A stretch of 45,541 nucleotides of DNA from the NCBI GenBank assembly GCA_023128825.1, contig JAGMDF010000075.1:1-45541 (forward strand). The letters are read 5' to 3'. A program made the translations under genes and the position numbers. The stretch comes from Caldifarciminota bacterium. Lineage in GTDB: Bacteria > Hydrothermota > Tepidihabitantia > B3-TA06. Below are positions 37,879 to 45,541 of the stretch, in pieces. Each line of letters opens with the position of its first letter. The first letter of the stretch is position 1. The notes below the pieces were generated by a model. It saw nothing but the letters and a program-made list of their open reading frames with translations, ran no database searches and was not told where the DNA came from.

Positions 37879-37916
37879 CAGCTTTTGACCACCTTTTGAC
37901 CACCTTTTGACCAGCT
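37879..37916. repeat. Tandem repeat (agcttttgacc)(accttttgacc)(accttttgacc)
   Basis: Three near-identical 11-nt units. Confidence 0.75.
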
Positions 37917-37971
37917 TAATTGTGCCGAGTTCGATGTAAACCTGACCGGATTTGCACGGAAAAGGCAGGGC

Positions 37972-38000
37972 TTGACATCGCCCTTGGGGAGGGGTATAGT
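37972..38000 (+). promoter_or_regulatory. Putative promoter TTGACA-N17-TATAGT for the MutL-like gene
   Basis: TTGACA 37972-37977, TATAGT 37995-38000. Confidence 0.55.
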
Positions 38001-38018
38001 AAGCGGAATGGAAGGTTT

Positions 38019-40877
38019 ATGGATTTAAGTAAGTGCGAGCACGTGCTTGTCACCGACATCGGCAGCACCACGACCAAGGCGCTGCTGATTACGCGCAAGG
38101 GCGATAAGTACCGCTTCGCCGGTGAGTTAGAGGTTCCCACCACCGTAGAGAAACCTGCAGAAGACGTCAAGATTGGCCTCATCGAGTCGGTGCGGAAGCT
38201 TGAGCAAAAGACCGGCGCCAGGATTCTTGCCGACGGCAGGATAGCTATTCCATATCTGACCACCTCATCGGCGGGCGGCGGGCTTCAGATTTTGGTGTTC
38301 GGGCTATCCGCGGTCGAGACCGGCCGCGCGGCGGAAATGACCGCCTACGGCGCTGGCGGCGTGATTTTGCAAACCTTCACAATAGACGATGCTATCCCGG
38401 CGGTGGACAAGATGCGTCTGATCCGCGAGCTTCACCCTGATTTAATTTTAATGGCCGGCGGTGTTGACGGCGGCGCGATCTCAGGCGTGGTTCGTCTGGC
38501 CGAGTTATTGTCGCTGGCCGACCCTGAGCCGAAGTTCAGGCTATCAGCGCGGATACCGCTTGTCTTCTGCGGCAACGTAAACGCGCGCGGGTTCGTTACC
38601 CGCGTGCTTGAGGATAAGTTCGAGCTGCACGTTACCGACAACATCCGCCCGAACATGAATGAGCTTGCTACCGAGCCGGCCAAGCGCAAGGTGCACGAGC
38701 TGTTCATGAAGAACGTGATGGAGCGCGCCCCTGGCTATGCCGAGCTTAAGAACTGGGTGGCCGCGGACATCATCCCCACACCAGCAGGGGTCGAGAATAT
38801 CTTAAGATTATACGGCGAGAAGCTTAAGGCAAACATCCTTATGGTGGACATGGGCGGCGCGACCACCGACATCTTCTCGAATATAGGCGGAGCCTATCAC
38901 AGGACGGTGGCGGCGAACATCGGGATGAGCTACTCGGTATCGAACATTTTGGCCGAGGCCGGTGTGAAGCGGATAATGCGGCATCTGCCCGACGGGTTCA
39001 CAGAGACCGAGGTGCGCGATTACATCTCAAATAAGATGCTGAACCCGACCTACGTGCCGCGTTTTGCGTGCGAGCGGGTGCTTGAGCAGGCCGCGGCAAT
39101 CGAGGGGATCAGCGTGGCCTGGGAGCAGCACATCGAGATGAACTTCAAGGTCTCGCGGATAGGACGCCTGGATAAAAGGAGATTAAGGAAGGACGTCAAC
39201 AAGTTCGAGGAGCTGTTTTATATGACTGAGTACCGCTACTTCCAGCTCTCGGATATTGATTTGATTATCGGCGCTGGCGGTGTGCTTTCTCACGCTGAGA
39301 GAAAGGAAGAGGTGTTCTGGATGCTTGCCGAGGGGTTCAGGCCTTCGGGGATCACGAAGCTCGCGGTTGACCGCGGGTTCAAGAGCCCGCACCTCGGGGT
39401 TTTGGCAAAGCTGGACGCTGAGGTTGCGCTTGGGCTTTTTGAGGATGAGTGCCTTGAGGAGATCGGCTACGTTGTGGCGCCGGTTGGCAAGCTTCATCCC
39501 AAAAGGCTGGCGCTCACCATCAAGGACAGCCGAGCATCCAAGGCTTACGCGCTGCAGGCCGGGGAGTTTTTGTATCTTCCCCAGGGCGGCGATCTGAAGA
39601 TACTGCTGGAGAAGGGGTTGTGTATTAGCAACAGCCTTGAAAGGTTCGAGTTGAACACCTCGCTTCCCGTGCTTTTCGACTGCCGTGGCAGGGGCGAAAA
39701 GCTGCTGGGCGTGCCGCTTGCCTGCTCAGGGATAGAGGAGTTCTCACAAGCCGCAGGGGTGTTCAAAACAGAGGTAAGGAAAGAAGCGGCTGAGATATCG
39801 GAGGGCACCTACAAAATCCAGCGCCGGCTGCCATACGAGGGCGAGATATTCGTTAGACCCGGCCAGGAGGTAAAGCCCGCTGATATCATAGGCGAGAACC
39901 GGTTCGGCCCGCCAAAGCTCTATATCATCGATATGCAGCGAGTCGTAGGATACGATAAGCCGTTGAGTGAGGAGGATTTCCTCAAAGGAATCAAGGTAAA
40001 GATCGGTGATACGGTCAGACTGGGACAGAACATCTTTCACTTCAAACCCAAAGGCGCATTGCAGATTCCATACAACTGTCAATCTCCCATCAGGGGCATA
40101 GTGACGGGTATCGAGCAAACCAGTAAGATGATAATTTTGCGTGAGATACAGGACTACGACGGCAGGCCTCACGTTGTAGACGTGGCCGGCAAGCTGGACG
40201 TAAAGCCAGGACACATCAAGGCGCACATAAAGTTCCAGGAGGGCGACTTTATCGAGATAGGCCGGATAATTGCCCAAAACACGTCACAAGGCCGATTCCT
40301 GGTGGCAAAGGCCACCTCAACCGGGATGTTAAAAAAGATAAACACTAAGGACGGCACGGTTACGATCCAGTACCACATCACACCCATCACGTTGAAATCG
40401 TTCGTTTCGGGCAAGGTGAGCAGGGTCAAGGAGAACCTGGGCGTCGAGATAACAGGCCAGGGCAGGAGGCTTTACGGCATCATAGGCTTCGGCGGCGAGG
40501 CATCGGGCAGGCTGGCGTTTCTTGATGCCGCCGACGGGCTTGAGGGGTCGCTGAAAGATCGGGTATTGGCGGTGGCAAGCCCGATTGACGATGGGTTCTT
40601 GAGAAAGGCTGCCGAGGTCGGCGTGGCCGGGCTAATCGCGCCCTCGATTCACAACGCCGATTGGGTCCGGTTCTACGGCTCCGAGATCGGGGTGGCGCTG
40701 ACCGGCGACGAGCAGATACCGTTTACGTTGATACTTACCGAGGGATTCGGGCGCTTTGCGATGAACGCGCGCTACCGTAGCTTCTTTGAGGCCTCGGCGG
40801 GCAAGCTGGCAAGCATTTCGGGGCGGACACAGATTCGCGCAGGCGTCACAAGGCCCACGGTCATCGTAAGCGATTGA
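38019..40877 (+). CDS. MutL/GlmL-like (glutamate mutase L family, actin-like ATPase fold) protein with a long C-terminal extension
   Basis: VLVTDIGSTTTKALLI, VMAGGVDGGAISG-like (LILMAGGVDGGAISG), ILMVDMGGATTDIFSNI, IIGAGGVLSHA; about 450 extra residues downstream. Confidence 0.75.
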   Translation: MDLSKCEHVLVTDIGSTTTKALLITRKGDKYRFAGELEVPTTVEKPAEDVKIGLIESVRKLEQKTGARILADGRIAIPYLTTSSAGGGLQILVFGLSAVETGRAAEMTAYGAGGVILQTFTIDDAIPAVDKMRLIRELHPDLILMAGGVDGGAISGVVRLAELLSLADPEPKFRLSARIPLVFCGNVNARGFVTRVLEDKFELHVTDNIRPNMNELATEPAKRKVHELFMKNVMERAPGYAELKNWVAADIIPTPAGVENILRLYGEKLKANILMVDMGGATTDIFSNIGGAYHRTVAANIGMSYSVSNILAEAGVKRIMRHLPDGFTETEVRDYISNKMLNPTYVPRFACERVLEQAAAIEGISVAWEQHIEMNFKVSRIGRLDKRRLRKDVNKFEELFYMTEYRYFQLSDIDLIIGAGGVLSHAERKEEVFWMLAEGFRPSGITKLAVDRGFKSPHLGVLAKLDAEVALGLFEDECLEEIGYVVAPVGKLHPKRLALTIKDSRASKAYALQAGEFLYLPQGGDLKILLEKGLCISNSLERFELNTSLPVLFDCRGRGEKLLGVPLACSGIEEFSQAAGVFKTEVRKEAAEISEGTYKIQRRLPYEGEIFVRPGQEVKPADIIGENRFGPPKLYIIDMQRVVGYDKPLSEEDFLKGIKVKIGDTVRLGQNIFHFKPKGALQIPYNCQSPIRGIVTGIEQTSKMIILREIQDYDGRPHVVDVAGKLDVKPGHIKAHIKFQEGDFIEIGRIIAQNTSQGRFLVAKATSTGMLKKINTKDGTVTIQYHITPITLKSFVSGKVSRVKENLGVEITGQGRRLYGIIGFGGEASGRLAFLDAADGLEGSLKDRVLAVASPIDDGFLRKAAEVGVAGLIAPSIHNADWVRFYGSEIGVALTGDEQIPFTLILTEGFGRFAMNARYRSFFEASAGKLASISGRTQIRAGVTRPTVIVSD

Positions 40878-40888
40878 CTTGGCGGGCG

Positions 40889-41020
40889 TCAAATGGGAGA
40901 TTCTACGATGCGGATTTCTTCCTCGGTGAGGTTATAGAGTTCGTACACAAGCTTATCAATCTCCGTGTCGGTGGCGGCAATCTGGCGTTCCAAAACTTTA
41001 CGCTCGTGTGAGACAAGGGG
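40889..41020 (-). pseudogene. Decayed 3' end of a Type IIG RM/methyltransferase gene (remnant 1)
   Basis: LERQIAATDTEIDKLVYELYNLTEEEIRIVESPI* aligns with the C-terminus of 43071..45541 (LQRQIDYTNSEIDKLVYELYDLSEEEIKIVEGVK*). Confidence 0.75.
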
Positions 41021-41236
41021 CTTAAAAGCCTGCGACTCTCGTTCATTAACTCCTTGTCTGACTTTTAACACTATGCACTTTCCATGCACTTTGCTTCACC
41101 TTTTTTGGGGGTTTGCTGTAGTTTTGTTTCTACTATTATTGTAGATAACGGGCGGCGACAATTGGGCTTAAGATGTGCCGCGATGTAACCATTTACTCGA
41201 TTTCTCTCTCACATGTTACATAATCAATCTTTTAGG

Positions 41237-41386
41237 TGGAGCGCGGGTTCTCTAACCCGCGCAAATATCATTATTGAACGGACTGGAGTACCCTATGGGC
41301 TACCGTAAAATTAGTACCCCAAGGAGCACGCTGTACCCTATGGGATACCAAGTATCCCAAGGGGCATACTAAGTCCGTTCTCCATG
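41237..41386. repeat. Direct repeat copy 1 (homologous to 43004-43066) interrupted by an 83-nt insertion
   Basis: tggagcgcgggttctctaacccgcgcaaatat..tattgaacggactggag ... agtccgttctccat; insertion 41289-41371 lies between ggactggag and agtccgttc. Confidence 0.8.
41289..41371 (+). repeat. Dimer of the small hairpin element (copies C and D)
   Basis: taccctatgggctaccgtaaaattagtaccccaaggagca-cgctg-taccctatgggataccaagtatcccaaggggca-tacta. Confidence 0.75.
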
Positions 41387-41387
41387 C

Positions 41388-41462
41388 TCATCTTGACGCT
41401 ACCTCCACGATTTTTATTTCCTCCTCCGTCAGGCTTTTCACCTTCCCCTTGACTGGGGAGGA
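41388..41462 (-). pseudogene. Decayed 3' end of a Type IIG RM gene (remnant 2)
   Basis: Reverse strand reads KGKVKSLTEEEIKIVEVASR*, matching the LSEEEIKIVEG tail of the full RM gene. Confidence 0.6.
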
Positions 41463-41477
41463 TTAAAGAGTGGGTGA

Positions 41478-41654
41478 CTATAACTTTAACCCTGCCTTTG
41501 CTGACTTTTCTATGAGATAGTTGATAAAGGCCGAACAGGCTACAAGCATATACTTGGAGTCGGCAAAGTCGCAGGTTGATTGCTCGCTCATCGCGTGTCT
41601 TATACCATCAGCATCGCTTGTGTAGCCATATATTGCTTCGTACCCGTCCTTTGG
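41478..41654 (-). pseudogene. Remnant of an abortive-infection/HEPN-like protein C-terminus
   Basis: Reverse strand reads DGYEAIYGYTSDADGIRHAMSEQSTCDFADSKYMLVACSAFINYLIEKSAKAGLKL*, resembling the conserved tail of AbiJ-like hypothetical proteins; in-frame stop at 41655-41657 and no intact ORF. Confidence 0.5.
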
Positions 41655-41735
41655 CTAGCTTGTGCCCGTCTTTTGGGTAGGGCTGCGTTAGCAGACGTGT
41701 GGGTGATTAAAGTTAGGGGGTGTCAAATGGGGGAA

Positions 41736-42713
41736 CTACTGTTCGGTTTCTTCGATAACTTTGACTAAATCCTTCTCAGTAATCTGAACTGTTTTAAGTT
41801 TTCCCTCCTTGGAAGCAGTCGCCTCAATGGGATAAATATCTATTGTGAGCATGAAAATGGTTTTTCCGTTATAAACCACGAAGGGCGTTGATTGTTCTTG
41901 GTGGGATAAAACCAACTTTAAATCAGAATTAGATGTGTTGAAAATAATCAAGTACCCAAACGGTTCACTGTAATCTCTAGTATATCGATATATCTGAGTG
42001 AAACCCTTGGCGATGTAGCTTTTTTTATTTGGAGCGTTGAAAATCTTAACATCTGCTATCAACGGATCATCGCTCTTCTGGGCAGCAACCAAATCAGCTT
42101 CTCCAGATATAGACTGCGGTTCTATTGAAAAATCCAGACCTTGGTCATGCAAGTATTCGTAAAGATGCATCGCTAGAAGTCTCTCCCCCTTCTGAGTATT
42201 GTTCTTCCATAATTCAAACAGTTTGTCCCGTTGAAACCACTCGCACTTATGCTTGTACTTTCTTAAGAGTGCCAGGATTGCGCGTTGGTCATCAAGTTGT
42301 TCGTCAAGATAATCATATAGGGGTTCCACAAAAAGGGACTTGAAAAGGTCTGAGGCGTTAGAAAGTGAGTTTTCTAAAGAGTATATTAAACCTGCATTTA
42401 TTTCTGAATCTTTCGAAGACCTCTCGATACACCCTTTTAAAACAAGATATGATAACGCCACTAGCCCTTTCTCATCTTCTGGGTAGAACGGACCAGAAAG
42501 ATTGCCTGTGGGTATATTAATAGCAGGCCCTTGTATCTCTTCAGGTATATTATGTTCAATTTTCTCTAGAATTCCAAGAAAAATGGAGTTGCTGTTGATG
42601 TAGCCCCAGAATTGTTGGACAACTGCATGAAGTACTTGAGAGTCAGCACCATTAACCCTGCGCATCCGTTTTTGTAGCTTGTATCGCAAATTCTGTACAT
42701 AGTTTGGATCCAT
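41736..42713 (-). CDS. PD-(D/E)XK nuclease-like hypothetical protein
   Basis: SIEPQSISGEADLVAAQKSDDPLIADVKIFNAPNKKSYIAKGFTQIYRYTRDY fits E/D...DxK...QxxxY; helical N-terminal region. Confidence 0.6.
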   Translation of the reverse strand: MDPNYVQNLRYKLQKRMRRVNGADSQVLHAVVQQFWGYINSNSIFLGILEKIEHNIPEEIQGPAINIPTGNLSGPFYPEDEKGLVALSYLVLKGCIERSSKDSEINAGLIYSLENSLSNASDLFKSLFVEPLYDYLDEQLDDQRAILALLRKYKHKCEWFQRDKLFELWKNNTQKGERLLAMHLYEYLHDQGLDFSIEPQSISGEADLVAAQKSDDPLIADVKIFNAPNKKSYIAKGFTQIYRYTRDYSEPFGYLIIFNTSNSDLKLVLSHQEQSTPFVVYNGKTIFMLTIDIYPIEATASKEGKLKTVQITEKDLVKVIEETEQ

Positions 42714-42721
42714 AAACCCTC

Positions 42722-42952
42722 CTAGAAGTTTATGCTTATTTCAAAATTTTTGGTTAGATTCTTTATGGCTTCCCTTACCCTTCTACTTTCCTTTCGATAT
42801 TCGTTCAAGTAATCATCCAGTTGGATATTTGATTTACATCCTCTACAGATAACAACATCCCTGACTTTTACTTGCTTGAGGAATATATCATTGTAGAAGC
42901 CACATCGAGGACATGGCACATCAATGGATAATCTATCCAAACTAAACATCAT
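42722..42952 (-). CDS. Small zinc-ribbon protein
   Basis: DVPCPRCGFYNDIFLKQVKVRDVVICRGCKSNIQL: two CxxC knuckles; 8 nt upstream of the nuclease-like gene. Confidence 0.65.
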   Translation of the reverse strand: MMFSLDRLSIDVPCPRCGFYNDIFLKQVKVRDVVICRGCKSNIQLDDYLNEYRKESRRVREAIKNLTKNFEISINF

Positions 42953-43003
42953 CTTTCCAATTAAGAAGTCATCCTAAACCACATTCTTGTCAACTCCCTC
43001 CCG

Positions 43004-43066
43004 TGGAGCGCGGGTTCTCTAACCCGCGCAAATATTATTGAACGGACTGGAGAGTCCGTTCTCCAT
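43004..43066. repeat. Direct repeat copy 2 (uninterrupted), two hairpins downstream of the RM gene
   Basis: gcgcgggttctctaacccgcgc hairpin, then gaacggact-ggag-agtccgttc hairpin. Confidence 0.8.
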
Positions 43067-43070
43067 ACCC

Positions 43071-45541
43071 TCATTTCACCCCCTCCACTATCTTAATCTC
43101 CTCCTCGCTCAGGTCGTAGAGCTCGTACACCAGCTTATCAATCTCCGAGTTGGTGTAGTCAATCTGGCGTTGCAGGCGTTTCTTGGTATCCGGGACTTTG
43201 GCTTGGGCCAGCTTTTTGTTCAAATCAAGCATCCGCTCCACCAGCTTTACCATCGTGTCGTGGCGCTTCTTATCCTCAGGGTCGTCAAAGTCAATGGTGC
43301 GAATGGGGAGGGGTTTTAGGTTTACGACCTTTACTTGTGCAAAGGTTCTTCCACTTTCCTTTACACGTTCGACATATAGGAAATTCAGCAACTTAGAATT
43401 GTATATTCCGAGGAAATATTTGAGTGAGAATAAAGGCTCCTTCAAATGAATAACATGAGTGCTATCTAAAGTCAGGTATTTCTCTGTGTCTATTGTAGCT
43501 CGTAACCGATCACTTGTTTGGCGACTTATCAACTTTCCTGAAACCTTAAACATTTGGGGATTAGTATTACTCCAGAGCTTTTCAGGTGCATAGAATACAT
43601 AATGACCGCCGAACTCTAAAAAATATCGGTCTATATCGCGCCCTCGGATTACTTTTTCCCACTTCTTACCTGTTGGTGTAGTCGAAAGAAACTGTTTGTT
43701 ATCCCCAGTGATTATACCTTGATAGACGGTGCAAATGCTACCTAAAGGAACACATGGTTTTTGCTTAATTCTATCGAGCAATGCTATAACTTTGGGGTTC
43801 ATTAGAAGGTTAAACTGGGGGGCTTTTAAGAATATTTCTCTGTTGGCGATGGTTGTTTCGGGAGTATTAAACACCTGATATGAATTTGCAGTTTCAACAA
43901 CTGCCTTCCGAATCCTCTTATTCGGTGTAAAGACAAAAATGCCACTTCCACCTAGCTCTGCTTTCGGGAATACTTTGTATCTCAGATCCACAATTCTAGA
44001 AAGACTACCTTCTTCTATCATTAACTTCCTGAGGTCTTGGAAATAAAAACTAGTAAAGAATAAATTAGGGATGATAAAAGAAAACTCTCCCTTGGGTGTA
44101 AGCAGCTTGATACATTTTTCCATAAATAATCCGAAGAGGTTCATTTTATACTGAGCCGCATGTGGATATTTATTGCTGTAATATGAGATTATCTCTTTGT
44201 CTTCAGATTCCTGTTTTCTTCCGAGGAGTAAGCTCCGGTACGGCGGATTCCCTATCACTGCGTCGAAGCCGCCCGCATCCATGATGTCCTTGAACTCAAC
44301 CTCCCAGTCAAAGGCGTTGATGCGGTACTGCGCCTCATCGTCGAACATGTCGGCCTGCTTACCTTGGTAGAAATCCAAGCCGATCAGCGAGTTGCCGCAC
44401 TTTATGTTCGAGCCCAGGTCGGGCAGCGCCCGCTGGTGGAATATCGCAAGCTGGCGCTTCAACGTCTCCTCACTCTCGCCCTCCAGCACCTTTAAGAGCA
44501 GCGAAAGCTTGGTGACCTCCACCGCCTGCAGGTCTATGTCCACCCCGTAGATGTTATTTAATAGTATCCGCTTGCGCTCCTCGGTCGAAAGCCGCCACTC
44601 CCGCTCCGTTACCTGATAAAGCTGCTTGCGGTGCTTTTCCGGCCCATCTTCGATGTAGTAGTCGCGGTGCCAGTCCAAAAGATACTGGTAAGCACCCAAA
44701 AGGAACGACCCCGACCCGCACGCCGGGTCAAGTATCCTGAGCTTTGCCGCCTGAGCAGGCGTCTTGCCCTTGCACAGCTTGCCCACCGTGTTGGAAACGA
44801 TATAGTCAACTATGTAGGTTGGAGTGTAGTAGACCCCGCCCGCCTTGCGAACCTCAGGCTTTTCTTCAACCTTTGCATAGTGCGCCTTAGTAAGCCGGAT
44901 GACCTTGCCCAGGAACTGCTCGTACACCTGGCCCAGGATGTCGGCAGGCAGAACCGAGAACTCGTAAGGGCTGTCCGGGTAGTAAATGTCCTTGATGATG
45001 CGCTTGAGCTTGTCGTTATCTATTGTAAGATTCAGGGTGAGATCATCGGGCGGCTCTTCCCTGCCCTTCTCTTTCTTGAAGTGGAACAGCCCGGAGTTGT
45101 AGCGGTCGTCGGCATCGCGGAATAACTGGGTGAGACGCTTGTAGATATTAGCTCCGTTCATGATTGACTGGAGCCTTCCATACCCCTCGATTCCCCGGTC
45201 CTCGCAGATTCGCAGGAAGATGATACGGTCAATGGTCTTCTGTACAGCGAAGTTCAGTTGACGGGTGGAGAGCTTGGGATTACGGAGGGCGATGTTCCGG
45301 GCAAGCTCGTCGCGCCACTGCTCTATCTCGGCCAGGAAAGCATCGTCTACCTCGGCGGTGCCTCGCTTCAGTTTGGTCGATTCAACATATTTGTCGAACG
45401 AACCCTTGAGCACCGCATCCTTGGAGAAGATGGAGGCGATTTCATCCCAGCGGTCGATGTAGTCCTTGTATTCGATATAGAGGATACGGGCTGTTGACGC
45501 CTTGTCGGTCTGCACCGGCTTGATGCGACAGTCGTAGACCG
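43071..45541 (-). CDS. Type IIG restriction-modification enzyme/Eco57I-like N6-adenine DNA methyltransferase (5' end beyond window)
   Basis: LDPACGSGSFLLGAYQYLL (motif I), FDAVIGNPPYRSLL (motif IV NPPY), TRD-like C-terminal region; frame stays open to the window edge (VYDCRIKPVQTDKAST...). Confidence 0.9.
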   Translation of the reverse strand, partial: VYDCRIKPVQTDKASTARILYIEYKDYIDRWDEIASIFSKDAVLKGSFDKYVESTKLKRGTAEVDDAFLAEIEQWRDELARNIALRNPKLSTRQLNFAVQKTIDRIIFLRICEDRGIEGYGRLQSIMNGANIYKRLTQLFRDADDRYNSGLFHFKKEKGREEPPDDLTLNLTIDNDKLKRIIKDIYYPDSPYEFSVLPADILGQVYEQFLGKVIRLTKAHYAKVEEKPEVRKAGGVYYTPTYIVDYIVSNTVGKLCKGKTPAQAAKLRILDPACGSGSFLLGAYQYLLDWHRDYYIEDGPEKHRKQLYQVTEREWRLSTEERKRILLNNIYGVDIDLQAVEVTKLSLLLKVLEGESEETLKRQLAIFHQRALPDLGSNIKCGNSLIGLDFYQGKQADMFDDEAQYRINAFDWEVEFKDIMDAGGFDAVIGNPPYRSLLLGRKQESEDKEIISYYSNKYPHAAQYKMNLFGLFMEKCIKLLTPKGEFSFIIPNLFFTSFYFQDLRKLMIEEGSLSRIVDLRYKVFPKAELGGSGIFVFTPNKRIRKAVVETANSYQVFNTPETTIANREIFLKAPQFNLLMNPKVIALLDRIKQKPCVPLGSICTVYQGIITGDNKQFLSTTPTGKKWEKVIRGRDIDRYFLEFGGHYVFYAPEKLWSNTNPQMFKVSGKLISRQTSDRLRATIDTEKYLTLDSTHVIHLKEPLFSLKYFLGIYNSKLLNFLYVERVKESGRTFAQVKVVNLKPLPIRTIDFDDPEDKKRHDTMVKLVERMLDLNKKLAQAKVPDTKKRLQRQIDYTNSEIDKLVYELYDLSEEEIKIVEGVK

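Noticed and set aside
37637-37903. 88-aa minus ORF next to the tandem TTTTGACC repeat
   Set aside because: Reads straight through a strong intrinsic terminator and has GTG start in repeat sequence; no recognisable domain.
1-45541. tRNA, rRNA, IS transposase or prophage structural genes
   Set aside because: None recognised by eye on either strand; tRNA absence should be confirmed with tRNAscan-SE.

Overview
45.5 kb bacterial window, probably from an uncultured CPR- or FCB-like lineage such as WOR-3/Stahlbacteria (lineage is inference). From left to right:
- A partial sucC.
- A minus-strand cluster of large secreted proteins: a C25/gingipain-like peptidase, a TolB-like beta-propeller, and three mosaic paralogs ending in FlgD-like sorting domains.
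- A GT2-GT4-flippase-YfhO envelope operon.
- Housekeeping genes: mfd, argS, a marR/GDPD pair, deoA, a gyrA-dCMP deaminase-rsmD-coaD operon, and hslU. A lone KAP NTPase sits beside deoA.
- An accessory operon of three paralogous small wHTH proteins plus a PD-(D/E)XK nuclease.
- A very long MutL/GlmL-like protein.
- A defence-like island: a Type IIG RM/methyltransferase (partial, runs off the edge), a zinc-ribbon + PD-(D/E)XK nuclease pair, two decayed copies of the RM 3' end and an Abi-like remnant.

Most interesting: (1) the wHTH x3 + nuclease operon; (2) the zinc-ribbon + nuclease cassette in the RM graveyard; (3) a family of small hairpin elements sitting inside the loops of other inverted repeats; (4) a uniform TTGACW-N16-TANNNT promoter grammar, with seven genes whose -10 ends only 5-9 nt before the start codon (predicted leaderless mRNAs). 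All calls are by eye; no database search was run.
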